NCBI GenBank assembly: GCA_023417885.1 | Contig: JAEZED010000140.1 | Location: forward strand, 1 to 22,583 | DNA length: 22,583 bases | From: Planctomycetota bacterium | GTDB lineage: Bacteria; Planctomycetota; Phycisphaerae; Tepidisphaerales; Tepidisphaeraceae | Reading direction: 5' to 3' | Part shown: piece by piece, positions 13,959 through 21,606 of the stretch | How the letters are laid out: every line of letters starts with the position of its first letter | Position numbering within the stretch: position 1 is the stretch's first letter | Made by a program: the position numbers and the translations under genes | The notes under the pieces: model-generated | What the model saw: only the letters and a program-made list of their open reading frames with translations | Told to the model about the DNA's origin: nothing | Databases searched by the model: none

Positions 13959-16900
13959 CTACCGCCGACGACGCATGCACAGCAGACCCGCGAGCGGCGC
14001 CAGAAGCAGCGATCCCGGCTCCGGCACCGCCGACACGCTCAGGCGATACACCTCGTTGCCCATGTCGTCGAACGCGATCCCGTAGCTGTAGATCGCGGCG
14101 TCCGGCAGGCCGAGCACCATCACGTTATCGAACGCCCCGCCGATGCCGTCGGGCTGATCCGTGCGGATCAGGTCGAAGACGTCGCCCGCCGTCGGGAGGA
14201 ACGTGAACTCAGCGACCAGCATCCCCCCGCCGATTGCTGCGGCATGGGCGTCGATCGCGCTGTACAGCCCGGGTTGCGGGTTTCCGTCCGTGCGATCCGG
14301 GCCGGCGATCTCGAAGATCAGCTCCCCGCCGGCGCCGATCACGAGGCTTGCCTGCGTGATCGCGAGGGCGTTGCGCAGCTCGAGGCGGCCGCTCGCCAGC
14401 GGCGCGTCGAAGTGCGGCGCGATCGCGATGTCTCCTGTGGTGGTGAGCACACTTTCCGTCAACTCAACCGCAGCGATCGCCTCGCCCGCCGGATCGCCGG
14501 TGCCGTTCCAGCCGATGAGCGCCGTTCCGCCGACCGAGATGACGGACTGCTCCGCACGAACGAGGCCTTGGGCGCGGCTCCCGCCGCTGGAGAGCTCGCC
14601 CACGCGTAAGCCGTCGCTGACAAGGAAGGCATCGCGCAAGGTGAGGCTGCCGCTGGCCTGGCCGGCGACGGAGGAACGGCCCACGTTCACGGCGCCGGCG
14701 AAGGTGCTGAAGCCATCGTGGAGCGTGACCTCCCCCACCGCCTCGCCACCCGACGATTGGCCGACGCTGAGCCCGGTGTAGCCGTTGATGTCGCCGACGA
14801 CGCGAAGCTCGCCCTGCGCATCGCCGGCGCCTGTCGTGACGCCGACCGTGATGCCGGACAGGCCATTGCCACTGATCCCGCCGGAAGTCACCTCGAGCGC
14901 GCCTTGGGCCAGACCTGTCGCCTGCGGAAACGCGCTGGCGATCCGGATCGAGGAGAACCCGGTGATGCCGGCGCCGACCTCCACGCTACCAAGCGCCTGG
15001 CCGTTTGTGCTCCCACTGGATACCGTTCCGAGCAGTCCGATGCCGAGGCCGGGCCAGGTGCTGTTCGGCGTGGGCATCGCCGCCGTCAGCGCCCCCTGCA
15101 CCTCGACACGACCATCGACCGAGCCGGTCCCGACGAGCATCTCGCCCACCCGCAGGCCAACGACACTGCCGGCGCCGTCCACGGTGATCGAGTTGGCGGC
15201 AAGCCGACCGACGGCGGTTCCGTTATCCGAGAAGCCAACGTCGATGAGCGACGCCGTCACGTCCGCCTGCGTCAGGAACTGGCCAACTGCGCTGCCACCC
15301 GCGCTGTAGCCGACGCGGATGTTGCTGCCCGTCACGGTTCCACTCCCGGCGGTGAAGGAGCCCGTCGCCCCGCCGGCCGTGGAGAAGCCGATGTTGTGCG
15401 CGCCCGTGTGGCTGATATTGACGCTCCCGTTGACGATCACGGACCCGCTGGCGCCACCCGTCGACACGGCATAGCCGACGGTAAGGGGGCCATTCAGCAG
15501 GTCGAGCGAACCGTTCTCAAGCTCCACGCTGCCCGAGGCACTGCCCGCGGCGCTGCTGAAACCGACGCTTAACGACTGGTAACCGGTGAGGTCGCCCACC
15601 TGGATCCGGAGATCTCCATTCGTCGACGCGCCGCTCGTGGCGTAGCCGACCAGCGCGGATCCGGAGGTGCCGGGCGTCGCCGCGATGTCGCCGAAGCCGC
15701 TGATGAGCGTTCCCTGCGCGAAGCCCGAGTCCGCGTTGGCCGCGAAGCCGACCCGCAGGTTGGAGAATCCGATGATCCCTTCGGCGACGGTGAGAAGGCC
15801 CTCGGCGTCGCCGGAGGTGATCCCCTCCGACAGGCCGTTCATCGCGCCGACCTGGAGATAGGTGGAGGGCCCGGCGGGTGTCAGGTTGCGAACGGTGCCC
15901 GGAATGATCGCGTAACCGCTGGCTGAGCCGGCGCCGGCTTCGAGAACGCCCACGAACGTGTAGAGCCAGGGCGCTGCATCGCCGCCCGTGAGGGAACCGG
16001 CCAGGAACGTCCCGTCCGCGTTCCCACCCATGTAGGCGGTGCCGACGTAGAAGCCATCGAGGCCGGTGTAGGCATTGAGCGTCTCGTAACTGCCCGATGC
16101 GACGCCACCATTGAGCGCGCGCCCGACATACGCCCGGCTGAGCGCAACGTTCAGGCCCGGGCCGTCGGCGTTGACGGCTCCGCCGGCCACCCCGCCGGTC
16201 GAGTACCCGACGCGCACCTGGCCGCCATCGCCATAGTGGAGAGAGCCGCCTGCATTGATGTTGCCGGCAGCGACGCTCGTTTGATCCACCATGCCGACGG
16301 TGAGGCCCGACCCGGTGAGGGTGAGGTCACCGGCGACGTCCAGGCTTCCCTGCGCCGACGTCGTGCCGATGGCACTGCCGACCGTGAGGGAGCCGGCGGA
16401 GAGCGACCCGGTGGAGACGGTGAAGCTCCCGTCCGCGAAGGCACCCTGGCCCGGATTGTCCGGCGCCAGCGCTATGCCGATCGACAGGCCGCTCGTGAAG
16501 CTGGCGTTCCCGCCGTTGATTAGCACTGATCCCGTCGCCTGCGACGCGCCGTCGCGCGCAACGCCGACAGACGAGGTTCCGGCGTTCACCTCAAGATCTC
16601 CACCCGTGATCTGGAGCGAACCGTGGGTGCTGCCGCCCAGCGCGGAATAGCCGGCGACCAGCGTGTTGTTGGTGAAGACATCAAGGTTGTTCACCTGCAC
16701 GTGCCCCGTGGCGCCGGGCGGTTGGCTCCCATCCACGATCGCCACGCCCAAGTGGAGGAAGCCCGTCTGGATCGGCCCGCCGGTGTAGAGCGGACTGGTC
16801 GGATCGGCGATTGCCGTACCGCCGTTGTCGATGAAGACCGGGAAGTAGGGATAGGGCCCGCTCCCCGCCCAGTTGGCCGGGTCGAACCAGTCGCCGACGC

Positions 16901-17012
16901 CCGGATTGGTCCAGGTGTCGGCGTAGGCCGTGGTGCTGCCAAGAGACACCGCGGCAACCGCCGCAACGAGTGCACGCGACGAAATCTTCATTGTCATCTT
17001 CTTGCTTGTCAC
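13959..17012 (-). CDS. Large repetitive PEP-CTERM surface protein
   Basis: A 1017-residue secreted protein. A signal peptide (MKISSRALVAAVAAVSLGSTTAYAD, cut after AYA near residue 31) is followed by a start typical of PEP-CTERM beta-helix proteins (GDWFDPANW). From about residue 88 to 900 runs a series of about 28 degenerate repeats of 25-36 residues. Each opens with (V/I)G and follows roughly VGxSxxGGxAxGxxxVxG; a beta-solenoid is likely. A final beta region leads to VPEPGSLLLAPLAGLLC and MRRRR, a complete PEP-CTERM sorting tail that an exosortase would recognise. It is extracellular or surface-bound. Start codons GTG 17012, ATG 16997 and ATG 16991 are possible; GTG is favoured by AAAGGGGG 5 nt upstream. 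No exosortase gene is in this window. A role in the cell envelope, matrix or adhesion is inferred. Confidence 0.9.
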   Translation of the reverse strand: MTSKKMTMKISSRALVAAVAAVSLGSTTAYADTWTNPGVGDWFDPANWAGSGPYPYFPVFIDNGGTAIADPTSPLYTGGPIQTGFLHLGVAIVDGSQPPGATGHVQVNNLDVFTNNTLVAGYSALGGSTHGSLQITGGDLEVNAGTSSVGVARDGASQATGSVLINGGNASFTSGLSIGIALAPDNPGQGAFADGSFTVSTGSLSAGSLTVGSAIGTTSAQGSLDVAGDLTLTGSGLTVGMVDQTSVAAGNINAGGSLHYGDGGQVRVGYSTGGVAGGAVNADGPGLNVALSRAYVGRALNGGVASGSYETLNAYTGLDGFYVGTAYMGGNADGTFLAGSLTGGDAAPWLYTFVGVLEAGAGSASGYAIIPGTVRNLTPAGPSTYLQVGAMNGLSEGITSGDAEGLLTVAEGIIGFSNLRVGFAANADSGFAQGTLISGFGDIAATPGTSGSALVGYATSGASTNGDLRIQVGDLTGYQSLSVGFSSAAGSASGSVELENGSLDLLNGPLTVGYAVSTGGASGSVIVNGSVNISHTGAHNIGFSTAGGATGSFTAGSGTVTGSNIRVGYSAGGSAVGQFLTQADVTASLIDVGFSDNGTAVGRLAANSITVDGAGSVVGLRVGEMLVGTGSVDGRVEVQGALTAAMPTPNSTWPGLGIGLLGTVSSGSTNGQALGSVEVGAGITGFSSIRIASAFPQATGLAQGALEVTSGGISGNGLSGITVGVTTGAGDAQGELRVVGDINGYTGLSVGQSSGGEAVGEVTLHDGFSTFAGAVNVGRSSVAGQASGSLTLRDAFLVSDGLRVGELSSGGSRAQGLVRAEQSVISVGGTALIGWNGTGDPAGEAIAAVELTESVLTTTGDIAIAPHFDAPLASGRLELRNALAITQASLVIGAGGELIFEIAGPDRTDGNPQPGLYSAIDAHAAAIGGGMLVAEFTFLPTAGDVFDLIRTDQPDGIGGAFDNVMVLGLPDAAIYSYGIAFDDMGNEVYRLSVSAVPEPGSLLLAPLAGLLCMRRRR
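16267..16725 (-). repeat. Early units of the (V/I)G-starting protein repeat series
   Basis: This segment of the PEP-CTERM gene encodes several consecutive units, beginning LVAGYS, VGVARD, IGIALA, VGSAIG and VGMVDQ. The series continues with units beginning VGYSTG, VGRALN, VGTAYM and so on to about 14,320. Units vary from 25 to 36 residues and their DNA is diverged, so this is an old, protein-level repeat rather than a recent DNA duplication. Confidence 0.7.
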
Positions 17013-17017
17013 AAATG

Positions 17018-17025
17018 CCCCCTTT
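17018..17025 (-). promoter_or_regulatory. Shine-Dalgarno-like AAAGGGGG before GTG 17012
   Basis: On the minus strand AAAGGGGG ends 5 nt before GTG 17012. The two in-frame ATGs (16997 and 16991) lie too far from it, so the GTG is the better start. Confidence 0.45.
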
Positions 17026-17046
17026 GCCCCGGGAGAAGTTCGCCAA

Positions 17047-17074
17047 AACCTACACGATCAACAGCGCCTCGCAA
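17047..17074 (-). promoter_or_regulatory. Promoter candidate for the PEP-CTERM gene
   Basis: On the minus strand TTGCGA (17074-17069) and TAGGTT (17052-17047) are 16 nt apart, close to sigma70-type spacing. The expected start is about 28 nt before GTG 17012. This is the only place in the window where both boxes look acceptable. Confidence 0.45.
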
Positions 17075-17167
17075 AGCTCATGATCGGAAGTAAGGCGCGC
17101 CTTTGAGCGCGGGCGGGACGGTCGTGCGGGGTTTTCCGGTATTTGCGGCGCGATGTCGGCGGCACGC

Positions 17168-17173
17168 TAACCT
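17168..17173 (+). promoter_or_regulatory. -10-like box TAACCT before ATG 17180
   Basis: TAACCT lies 6 nt before ATG 17180. TTGCGG (17143-17148) is 19 nt further upstream, a little too far for a good -35. The spacing suggests a leaderless transcript and favours ATG 17180 over the GTG at 17177. Confidence 0.4.
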
Positions 17174-17179
17174 TGTGTG

Positions 17180-17581
17180 ATGACCGGCGACGATCCTTTC
17201 GCTCCACTCTTCGCATCCGATCTCGCCCAGCAGGTGCGGGAGACGTTCGAGGAGATGATGGAGTTTGGCGCCAGCGTGACGGCGGCGACGCAGGAGACGG
17301 TTCATCGCTTCGAGGGGACGCTCAACCACGAACAGGAAGGGCCGGTGGTGATCCTCGCGCTGGCGGCGCTCCAGGTGAAGCACCGTGAGATCCACGCCTC
17401 GATCCGCGATGCGGCGCTGGAGCTGCTGCGATCGGGCGAGGCCGACAAGCTGGTCGCCGCCGAGCCGACGGCGCGGCGACAGGTTCGCCCGCTCCTCGCC
17501 GATCTGGAGGCAATTCTCGAAGCGCTGGAGGACGAGGAAGAGGAGGACGACGAGGACCTCGACGATGAAGACAGCCAGTGA
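17180..17581 (+). CDS. Helical protein with a strongly acidic tail, unknown function
   Basis: A 133-residue soluble protein, almost entirely predicted helix, with no signal peptide or cysteines. The body (about 14-113) alternates charged and hydrophobic residues, as in helical bundles (LAQQVRETFEEMMEFGASV, LADLEAILEALE). The last 18 residues are nearly all Glu/Asp (EDEEEEDDEDLDDED), a flexible acidic tail. No family is recognised. It is followed after 154 nt by the YqiJ-like and flotillin genes on the same strand, so it could act with them, but the YqiJ-like gene has its own promoter-like box. The in-frame GTG at 17177 is a less likely start. Confidence 0.72.
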   Translation: MTGDDPFAPLFASDLAQQVRETFEEMMEFGASVTAATQETVHRFEGTLNHEQEGPVVILALAALQVKHREIHASIRDAALELLRSGEADKLVAAEPTARRQVRPLLADLEAILEALEDEEEEDDEDLDDEDSQ

Positions 17582-17719
17582 CTGGCCGGGCCGGTCGCCC
17601 ATCCAGCCCCCCTGCGGCTGTTCTCCCATCCCGAACCTCTATCCCCGCCGGCCCGGCCCGCGGGCGGCGCCGGGGGCTGAATTTCGCGCCTCCTCCATGC
17701 AAGGCGTCCCGGTATCCGG

Positions 17720-17725
17720 TAGCAT
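17720..17725 (+). promoter_or_regulatory. -10-like box TAGCAT before ATG 17736
   Basis: TAGCAT, identical to the box before argG, lies 10 nt before ATG 17736. No -35 is evident. It supports 17736 rather than upstream in-frame ATGs at 17697 or 17385 as the start of the YqiJ-like gene. Confidence 0.4.
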
Positions 17726-17735
17726 CGTGCGCGCG

Positions 17736-18563
17736 ATGGACGCGCAGTGGCTGTTGGCATGGTGGAACGTGATCTACGTCCTGCCCTTCGGGCTGGCGCT
17801 GGTCTACCTGTTCGCCTATGCCGCCAGCGGGTGGACGTTCGGCGAGATGGGTGCCGACGTCGATGCCGACGCTGATGCCGGCGTTCACGTCGGTGCCGAT
17901 GTCGAGGCGGAGTTAGAATCCGAGGTGGCCGACGCCGGGGATGCGGTCGCGGGCGATGCCTCGGATCATGGCCTGCACACGCCGGGGACGGACGTCGATG
18001 CCGACTCCGATCCGACCGCGACGAAGGGCGTGCTGGAGTCGCTCGCCTGGCTCGGCGTCGGGCGCGTGCCGCTGTCGATCCTGCTGATGGTGCTCCTGCT
18101 GACATTCGGCGCGATCGGCTTCGTGGTAAACCAGCTTGCCCGGGAGTTGATGCCGGAGCACCTGGTCTGGCTGGTCTCCTTCCCCCTGGCCCTGGGGGGC
18201 TCCTTCGCCCTGACGTCCGTGATCGCGCGGAGCCTCTCGCGGTGGATGCCGATGACCGAAACCTCCGCCCGCCGCCGTCGCGAGCTGGTGGGGCTGCGGG
18301 CGACGAGCATCTTCCGGGTGGACGAGGTCCAGGGCGTCGCGATGGTGCGTGACTTTGGCGGGGATCGTTACCAGGTCGCCTGCCGTACCCTTCCCGGCCG
18401 TCCGGCGATCGACGGCGGAACAGAGGTCATTCTGGTGGGGTACGAATCGGAACGTGGCTTCTTCCGCGTGGTGCCGAGCGGCCTGGAGGAAGCGGCGGGC
18501 CTGCCGGGCGGCGACGACGCCACGGGCGGCGCGAGCGGCCGGGCATTGGGCGAGATGGCATGA
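17736..18563 (+). CDS. YqiJ/NfeD-like membrane protein, flotillin partner
   Basis: A 275-residue protein. Membrane segments lie at about 10-31, 110-131 and 144-164. Between the first and second is an acidic, low-complexity linker (about 40-93; DVDADADAGV is typical). After the third comes an OB-fold-like domain (about 183-247: GLRATSIFRVDEVQG, VACRTLPGRP, EVILVGYESERGFFRVVP), as in YqiJ/NfeD-type proteins encoded with flotillins. The gene is followed 53 nt later by a flotillin, the arrangement of yqiJ-yqiK in other bacteria, which makes the identification secure at family level. It probably helps organise membrane microdomains with the flotillin. The frame is open upstream to 17385, but that extension is Arg/Pro-rich and overlaps the preceding gene. 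Confidence 0.85.
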   Translation: MDAQWLLAWWNVIYVLPFGLALVYLFAYAASGWTFGEMGADVDADADAGVHVGADVEAELESEVADAGDAVAGDASDHGLHTPGTDVDADSDPTATKGVLESLAWLGVGRVPLSILLMVLLLTFGAIGFVVNQLARELMPEHLVWLVSFPLALGGSFALTSVIARSLSRWMPMTETSARRRRELVGLRATSIFRVDEVQGVAMVRDFGGDRYQVACRTLPGRPAIDGGTEVILVGYESERGFFRVVPSGLEEAAGLPGGDDATGGASGRALGEMA

Positions 18564-18607
18564 CGCAACAGGCGCGGCGGTGAGCGTCGGGCCGCGGAAC
18601 AGGAAAT

Positions 18608-18611
18608 GGAG
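18608..18611 (+). promoter_or_regulatory. Shine-Dalgarno GGAG before ATG 18617
   Basis: GGAG lies 5 nt before ATG 18617. This supports translation of the flotillin as a second cistron behind the YqiJ-like gene. Confidence 0.6.
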
Positions 18612-18616
18612 ACGAG

Positions 18617-20554
18617 ATGGTACTGATCATTCTGTTGGTTGTCGGAGCGTTCCTGGCGATCGCGCCGTGGGCTGCGCCGTTCGACGTGCCGTGGATCACG
18701 CAGGTGATCTCGACGGCCGCGGGGCTGACGGTCATCCTGGCGGCGGCGATTGCCATGGTCGTGACGCGGCTCTACCACAAGTCCAGCGCGAACATGGCGT
18801 TCGTTCGGACGGGGATGGGCGGGATCAAGCCGATCAAGGACGGCGGGACGATCGTGCTGCCGGTGGTGCACCAGGTGATCCCGGTGTCGCTGGAGACGAT
18901 GCGGCTGAACGTCGAGCGCCGCGGCCCGCACGCGCTGATCACCAGGGACAACCTGCGCGTGGACCTGGCGGCGGAGTTCTACATCCGCGTGCAGGCGAAC
19001 ACGGACGACATCATCAACGCCGCCCGCTCGCTGGGCAGCCGGAACGTCAACCCCCAGAGCGTCTCGGAGCTGGTGCAGGAGAAGCTCGTCAGCGCGCTGC
19101 GCACGGTGGCGGCCACGCAGGACCTGGTGGAGCTCCACAGCAAGCGTGACGAGTTCGCCGGCAAGGTGCAGGCGATCGTGACGCACGACCTGGCGAGCAA
19201 CGGGCTGACGCTGGAGTCGGTGACGATCAGCGCGCTGGATCAGACGGATCCGACGCAGCTCCAGGAGCGCAACGTCTTTGACGCCCAGGGCCTGCGCAAG
19301 ATCGCGGAGATCACCCAGAAGGCCAAGGTGGAGCGCAACGAGATCGAGCAGGAGGCCCAGCAGCAGATCACCGACAAGAACGTCGCGGTGCGGAAGCAGA
19401 TCCTGGACATGCAGCGCGACCAGGCGGAGTTCGAGGCCGAGCAGCGCGCCAGGGTCGCCAACGTCCAGGCGGCGCGTGAACGCGAGATCCAGGAGTTCAA
19501 GCTCGCCCAGGACGAGGCCGTCGCCCGTCGCGACATCGACCGCCAGCGCGAGATCGAGACCGCCGAGGTGCAGCGCCGGCTCACCGTCGAGCAGGCCGAG
19601 ATCCAGAAGCAGGTCGCCCTTGTCGAGCGCCAGCGCGAGCGCGAGACGGCGGAGGTGCAGAAGCAGCAGGCGATCGAGGTCGCCCAGCGTCTGCGCGAGG
19701 CGGCGATCGCCGCCAAGGAGCAGGAGCGGGCCGCCGCCCAAGCCGCGGCGCTCCAAACCGAGGCCGATCGCGAGGCGGCGCGGCAGCGCGTGCTGACCGT
19801 GGAGGTCGAGGCGCAGGCGGAGCGGGAGGCGAGTCAGAAGCTCATTGCCGCCAAGCAGGTGATCAACGAGAACCGGATCCGCGAGGAGACGGAGGCGGAG
19901 GTGCTCGCCTTCCAGCGCGTGAAGGAGGCCGAGGCGGATCGCCAGGCGGCCCAGCTTCAGTACGAGGCCAAGCTCAAGCTCGCGACCGCTGACGCCGAGT
20001 CGGAGCAGAAGCGCGCCGAGGGCGACCGCGCCCGCAAGCTCGTGGACGTCCAGGTGGAGCGCGAGCGCGTGGACGTCGAATCGCAGCGCGTCGAGGTGCT
20101 CCGCCAGGACCTGGCCAACAAGAGCGAGTTCGAGGAGGCCGCCCTCCGCTTCGAACTGGACAAGCTGCGCATCGAGGCGGACAAGCAGGTGCGCATCGCC
20201 GCCGCCCAGGCCCTGGGCCACATGCTTTCCAAGGCCAACATGCAGATCTTCGGCGACCCGGAGACCATGGCCAAGATGAGCAACCGCTTCATGCAGGCCG
20301 CCAGCATCGGCAACAGCGTCGACGGATTCCTAAAGGCCCTCCCGCCCCAGGCGCGCGATCTCCTCGGGCAGATCGGCGGAAAACTCGGCGTCGAGGACAT
20401 CGGGATCGACGGCGACACGTCCCCCGCCGCCGCGAACGGCTCCCACGGCGCGCCCCACGACGCTCCGCCGGAAGACGGCGTGTCCACGCCGCAGCCGGCC
20501 CCGTCCGCTGCCGACGGCGCGTCGGCCAGGGGCCGCAAGAAGCCACCAGCCTGA
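18617..20554 (+). CDS. Flotillin family (SPFH) protein, YqiK-like
   Basis: A 645-residue membrane scaffold protein. Two hydrophobic N-terminal segments (about 2-20 and 27-50) are followed by an SPFH/band-7 domain (about 65-235; SSANMAFVRTGMGGIKPIKD at its start, RDNLRVDLAAEFYIRV in its core). A very long charged helix follows (about 255-565, rich in AEVQ/EREIE heptads), typical of flotillins, then a globular end (GDPETMAKMSNRFMQAAS) and a disordered Pro/Ala/Gly tail (about 595-645). Flotillins oligomerise at membranes and organise protein-rich microdomains. This one is longer than the about 500-550 residues common for YqiK; the extra length lies in the coiled coil and tail. It lies 53 nt after the YqiJ-like gene, its usual partner. 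Confidence 0.93.
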   Translation: MVLIILLVVGAFLAIAPWAAPFDVPWITQVISTAAGLTVILAAAIAMVVTRLYHKSSANMAFVRTGMGGIKPIKDGGTIVLPVVHQVIPVSLETMRLNVERRGPHALITRDNLRVDLAAEFYIRVQANTDDIINAARSLGSRNVNPQSVSELVQEKLVSALRTVAATQDLVELHSKRDEFAGKVQAIVTHDLASNGLTLESVTISALDQTDPTQLQERNVFDAQGLRKIAEITQKAKVERNEIEQEAQQQITDKNVAVRKQILDMQRDQAEFEAEQRARVANVQAAREREIQEFKLAQDEAVARRDIDRQREIETAEVQRRLTVEQAEIQKQVALVERQRERETAEVQKQQAIEVAQRLREAAIAAKEQERAAAQAAALQTEADREAARQRVLTVEVEAQAEREASQKLIAAKQVINENRIREETEAEVLAFQRVKEAEADRQAAQLQYEAKLKLATADAESEQKRAEGDRARKLVDVQVERERVDVESQRVEVLRQDLANKSEFEEAALRFELDKLRIEADKQVRIAAAQALGHMLSKANMQIFGDPETMAKMSNRFMQAASIGNSVDGFLKALPPQARDLLGQIGGKLGVEDIGIDGDTSPAAANGSHGAPHDAPPEDGVSTPQPAPSAADGASARGRKKPPA

Positions 20555-20636
20555 TCGCGACCGCCCTGCGCCGCGACGGCCCCGCCGTCCATGTGGCCAG
20601 CCGGCGTGGCACACGACTGCACACCAACCGCAATCG

Positions 20637-20642
20637 TACAAT
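20637..20642 (+). promoter_or_regulatory. -10 box TACAAT before glcE
   Basis: TACAAT, close to the -10 consensus, lies 7 nt before ATG 20650, so the transcript should begin at or within one base of the ATG. It is the clearest of the start-codon-proximal boxes in this window. A -35 is not recognisable. Confidence 0.5.
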
Positions 20643-20649
20643 GGAGTGA

Positions 20650-21594
20650 ATGTCCTCCGCCGCCGCACCACGCGCCCAGCGCCCGCCGCTGGTCGAGCCC
20701 GGGCAGATCGACCACCACGTTGCCGACATGGCCGTCACCGTCGCGGCCGACGTGACGCTGGGCGCGCTCCACGAGCGCCTCGCCGAAGCGGGCCAGTGGG
20801 TCGCGCTCGACGGCGCGCCCGATGCGCCGCTGGGTGAGCTGCTCCAGCACGACTCGACCGGTCCGCTGCGCCTGGGCTACGGCGGATGGCGGGACCTGCT
20901 CACCGGCGTCCAGTTCACAGGCGGCGACGACGAGCTCGTCACCGTCGGCGGGGTCACGGTGAAGAACGTCGCCGGCTACGACCTGGTGAAGTTCATGGTC
21001 GGGTCGCACGGGTGCTTCGGTCGCCCCGTCTCCGCCACGCTGCGGACCAATCGCCGGCCCGAGCACGCCCTGGCGGTGACGCTTGATCCGGACGATGTGC
21101 ACATTCCCAGCCTGATTGCGGCGGACGCCCCGCCGCAATGGCTGTTGCTGACGCCGCGTGGCCTTCGCGCCGGATGGCTGGGGCGCGCCCGGGAGATCGA
21201 GCGGCTGGCCCCGGAGGTGCGCGCCCTCGTGGAGGTCGAGCCGGAGCTTCGGTCGCTGAAGGCGGACGAAGAGGAGCGCCGCCGCCTGCTGGACGTGGGC
21301 ACCGAGCGCCTTCGAATCCACCTGGCCCCGGCCGAGGTCAGGAGATTCCTGAGGGAGGCGCCCGCGCGGGACTACGCGGCGGACCCGGTTTTCGGCGTGG
21401 TCTGGATGCGGGTGCCCGAGCGGCTGTCGGACGTGTTGCGAAGCGTGGAGGCGTTGGGTGGTGACGCCGTCTGGAGCGGTCGTGACGGCATTCGGGCTTA
21501 TGGGCTCTCCGCGTCCCAGAGGACACTGCTGGAGCGGCTCAAGGCGCGCCTCGATCCAAACCTGCGGCTTCCGGGGCTGCCTTTTGCCGGGTAG
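20650..21594 (+). CDS. glcE: Glycolate oxidase FAD-binding subunit
   Basis: A 314-residue protein of the FAD-binding PCMH type. The FAD-site segment TVGGVTVKNVAGYDLVKFMVGSHG (97-120) matches the KNVAGYDL hallmark of GlcE. Upstream, VTVAADVTLGALHERLAEAGQWVALDG (29-55) is the usual start of the FAD-binding fold. The C-terminal half is less conserved and ends near RLKARLDPNLRLPGLPFAG, the normal end for GlcE. With GlcD and GlcF it forms glycolate oxidase, which turns glycolate into glyoxylate. The length is slightly below the E. coli protein (about 350). glcF follows 12 nt after its stop and is surely co-transcribed. No glcD lies upstream, where a flotillin is found instead. Confidence 0.88.
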   Translation: MSSAAAPRAQRPPLVEPGQIDHHVADMAVTVAADVTLGALHERLAEAGQWVALDGAPDAPLGELLQHDSTGPLRLGYGGWRDLLTGVQFTGGDDELVTVGGVTVKNVAGYDLVKFMVGSHGCFGRPVSATLRTNRRPEHALAVTLDPDDVHIPSLIAADAPPQWLLLTPRGLRAGWLGRAREIERLAPEVRALVEVEPELRSLKADEEERRRLLDVGTERLRIHLAPAEVRRFLREAPARDYAADPVFGVVWMRVPERLSDVLRSVEALGGDAVWSGRDGIRAYGLSASQRTLLERLKARLDPNLRLPGLPFAG

Positions 21595-21606
21595 ATAGGT
21601 TTACTG

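Noticed and set aside
17385..17735. Upstream extension of the YqiJ-like gene by 117 residues
   Set aside because: It overlaps the helical acidic protein in another frame, is Arg/Pro-rich, and family proteins start right before the first TM as MDAQWLLAWW does.
18368..20221. A 617-codon minus-strand open frame opposite the flotillin gene
   Set aside because: Leu/His-rich mirror of the repetitive Glu/Arg coiled-coil codons; it exists only because the sense strand is GC-rich and repetitive.
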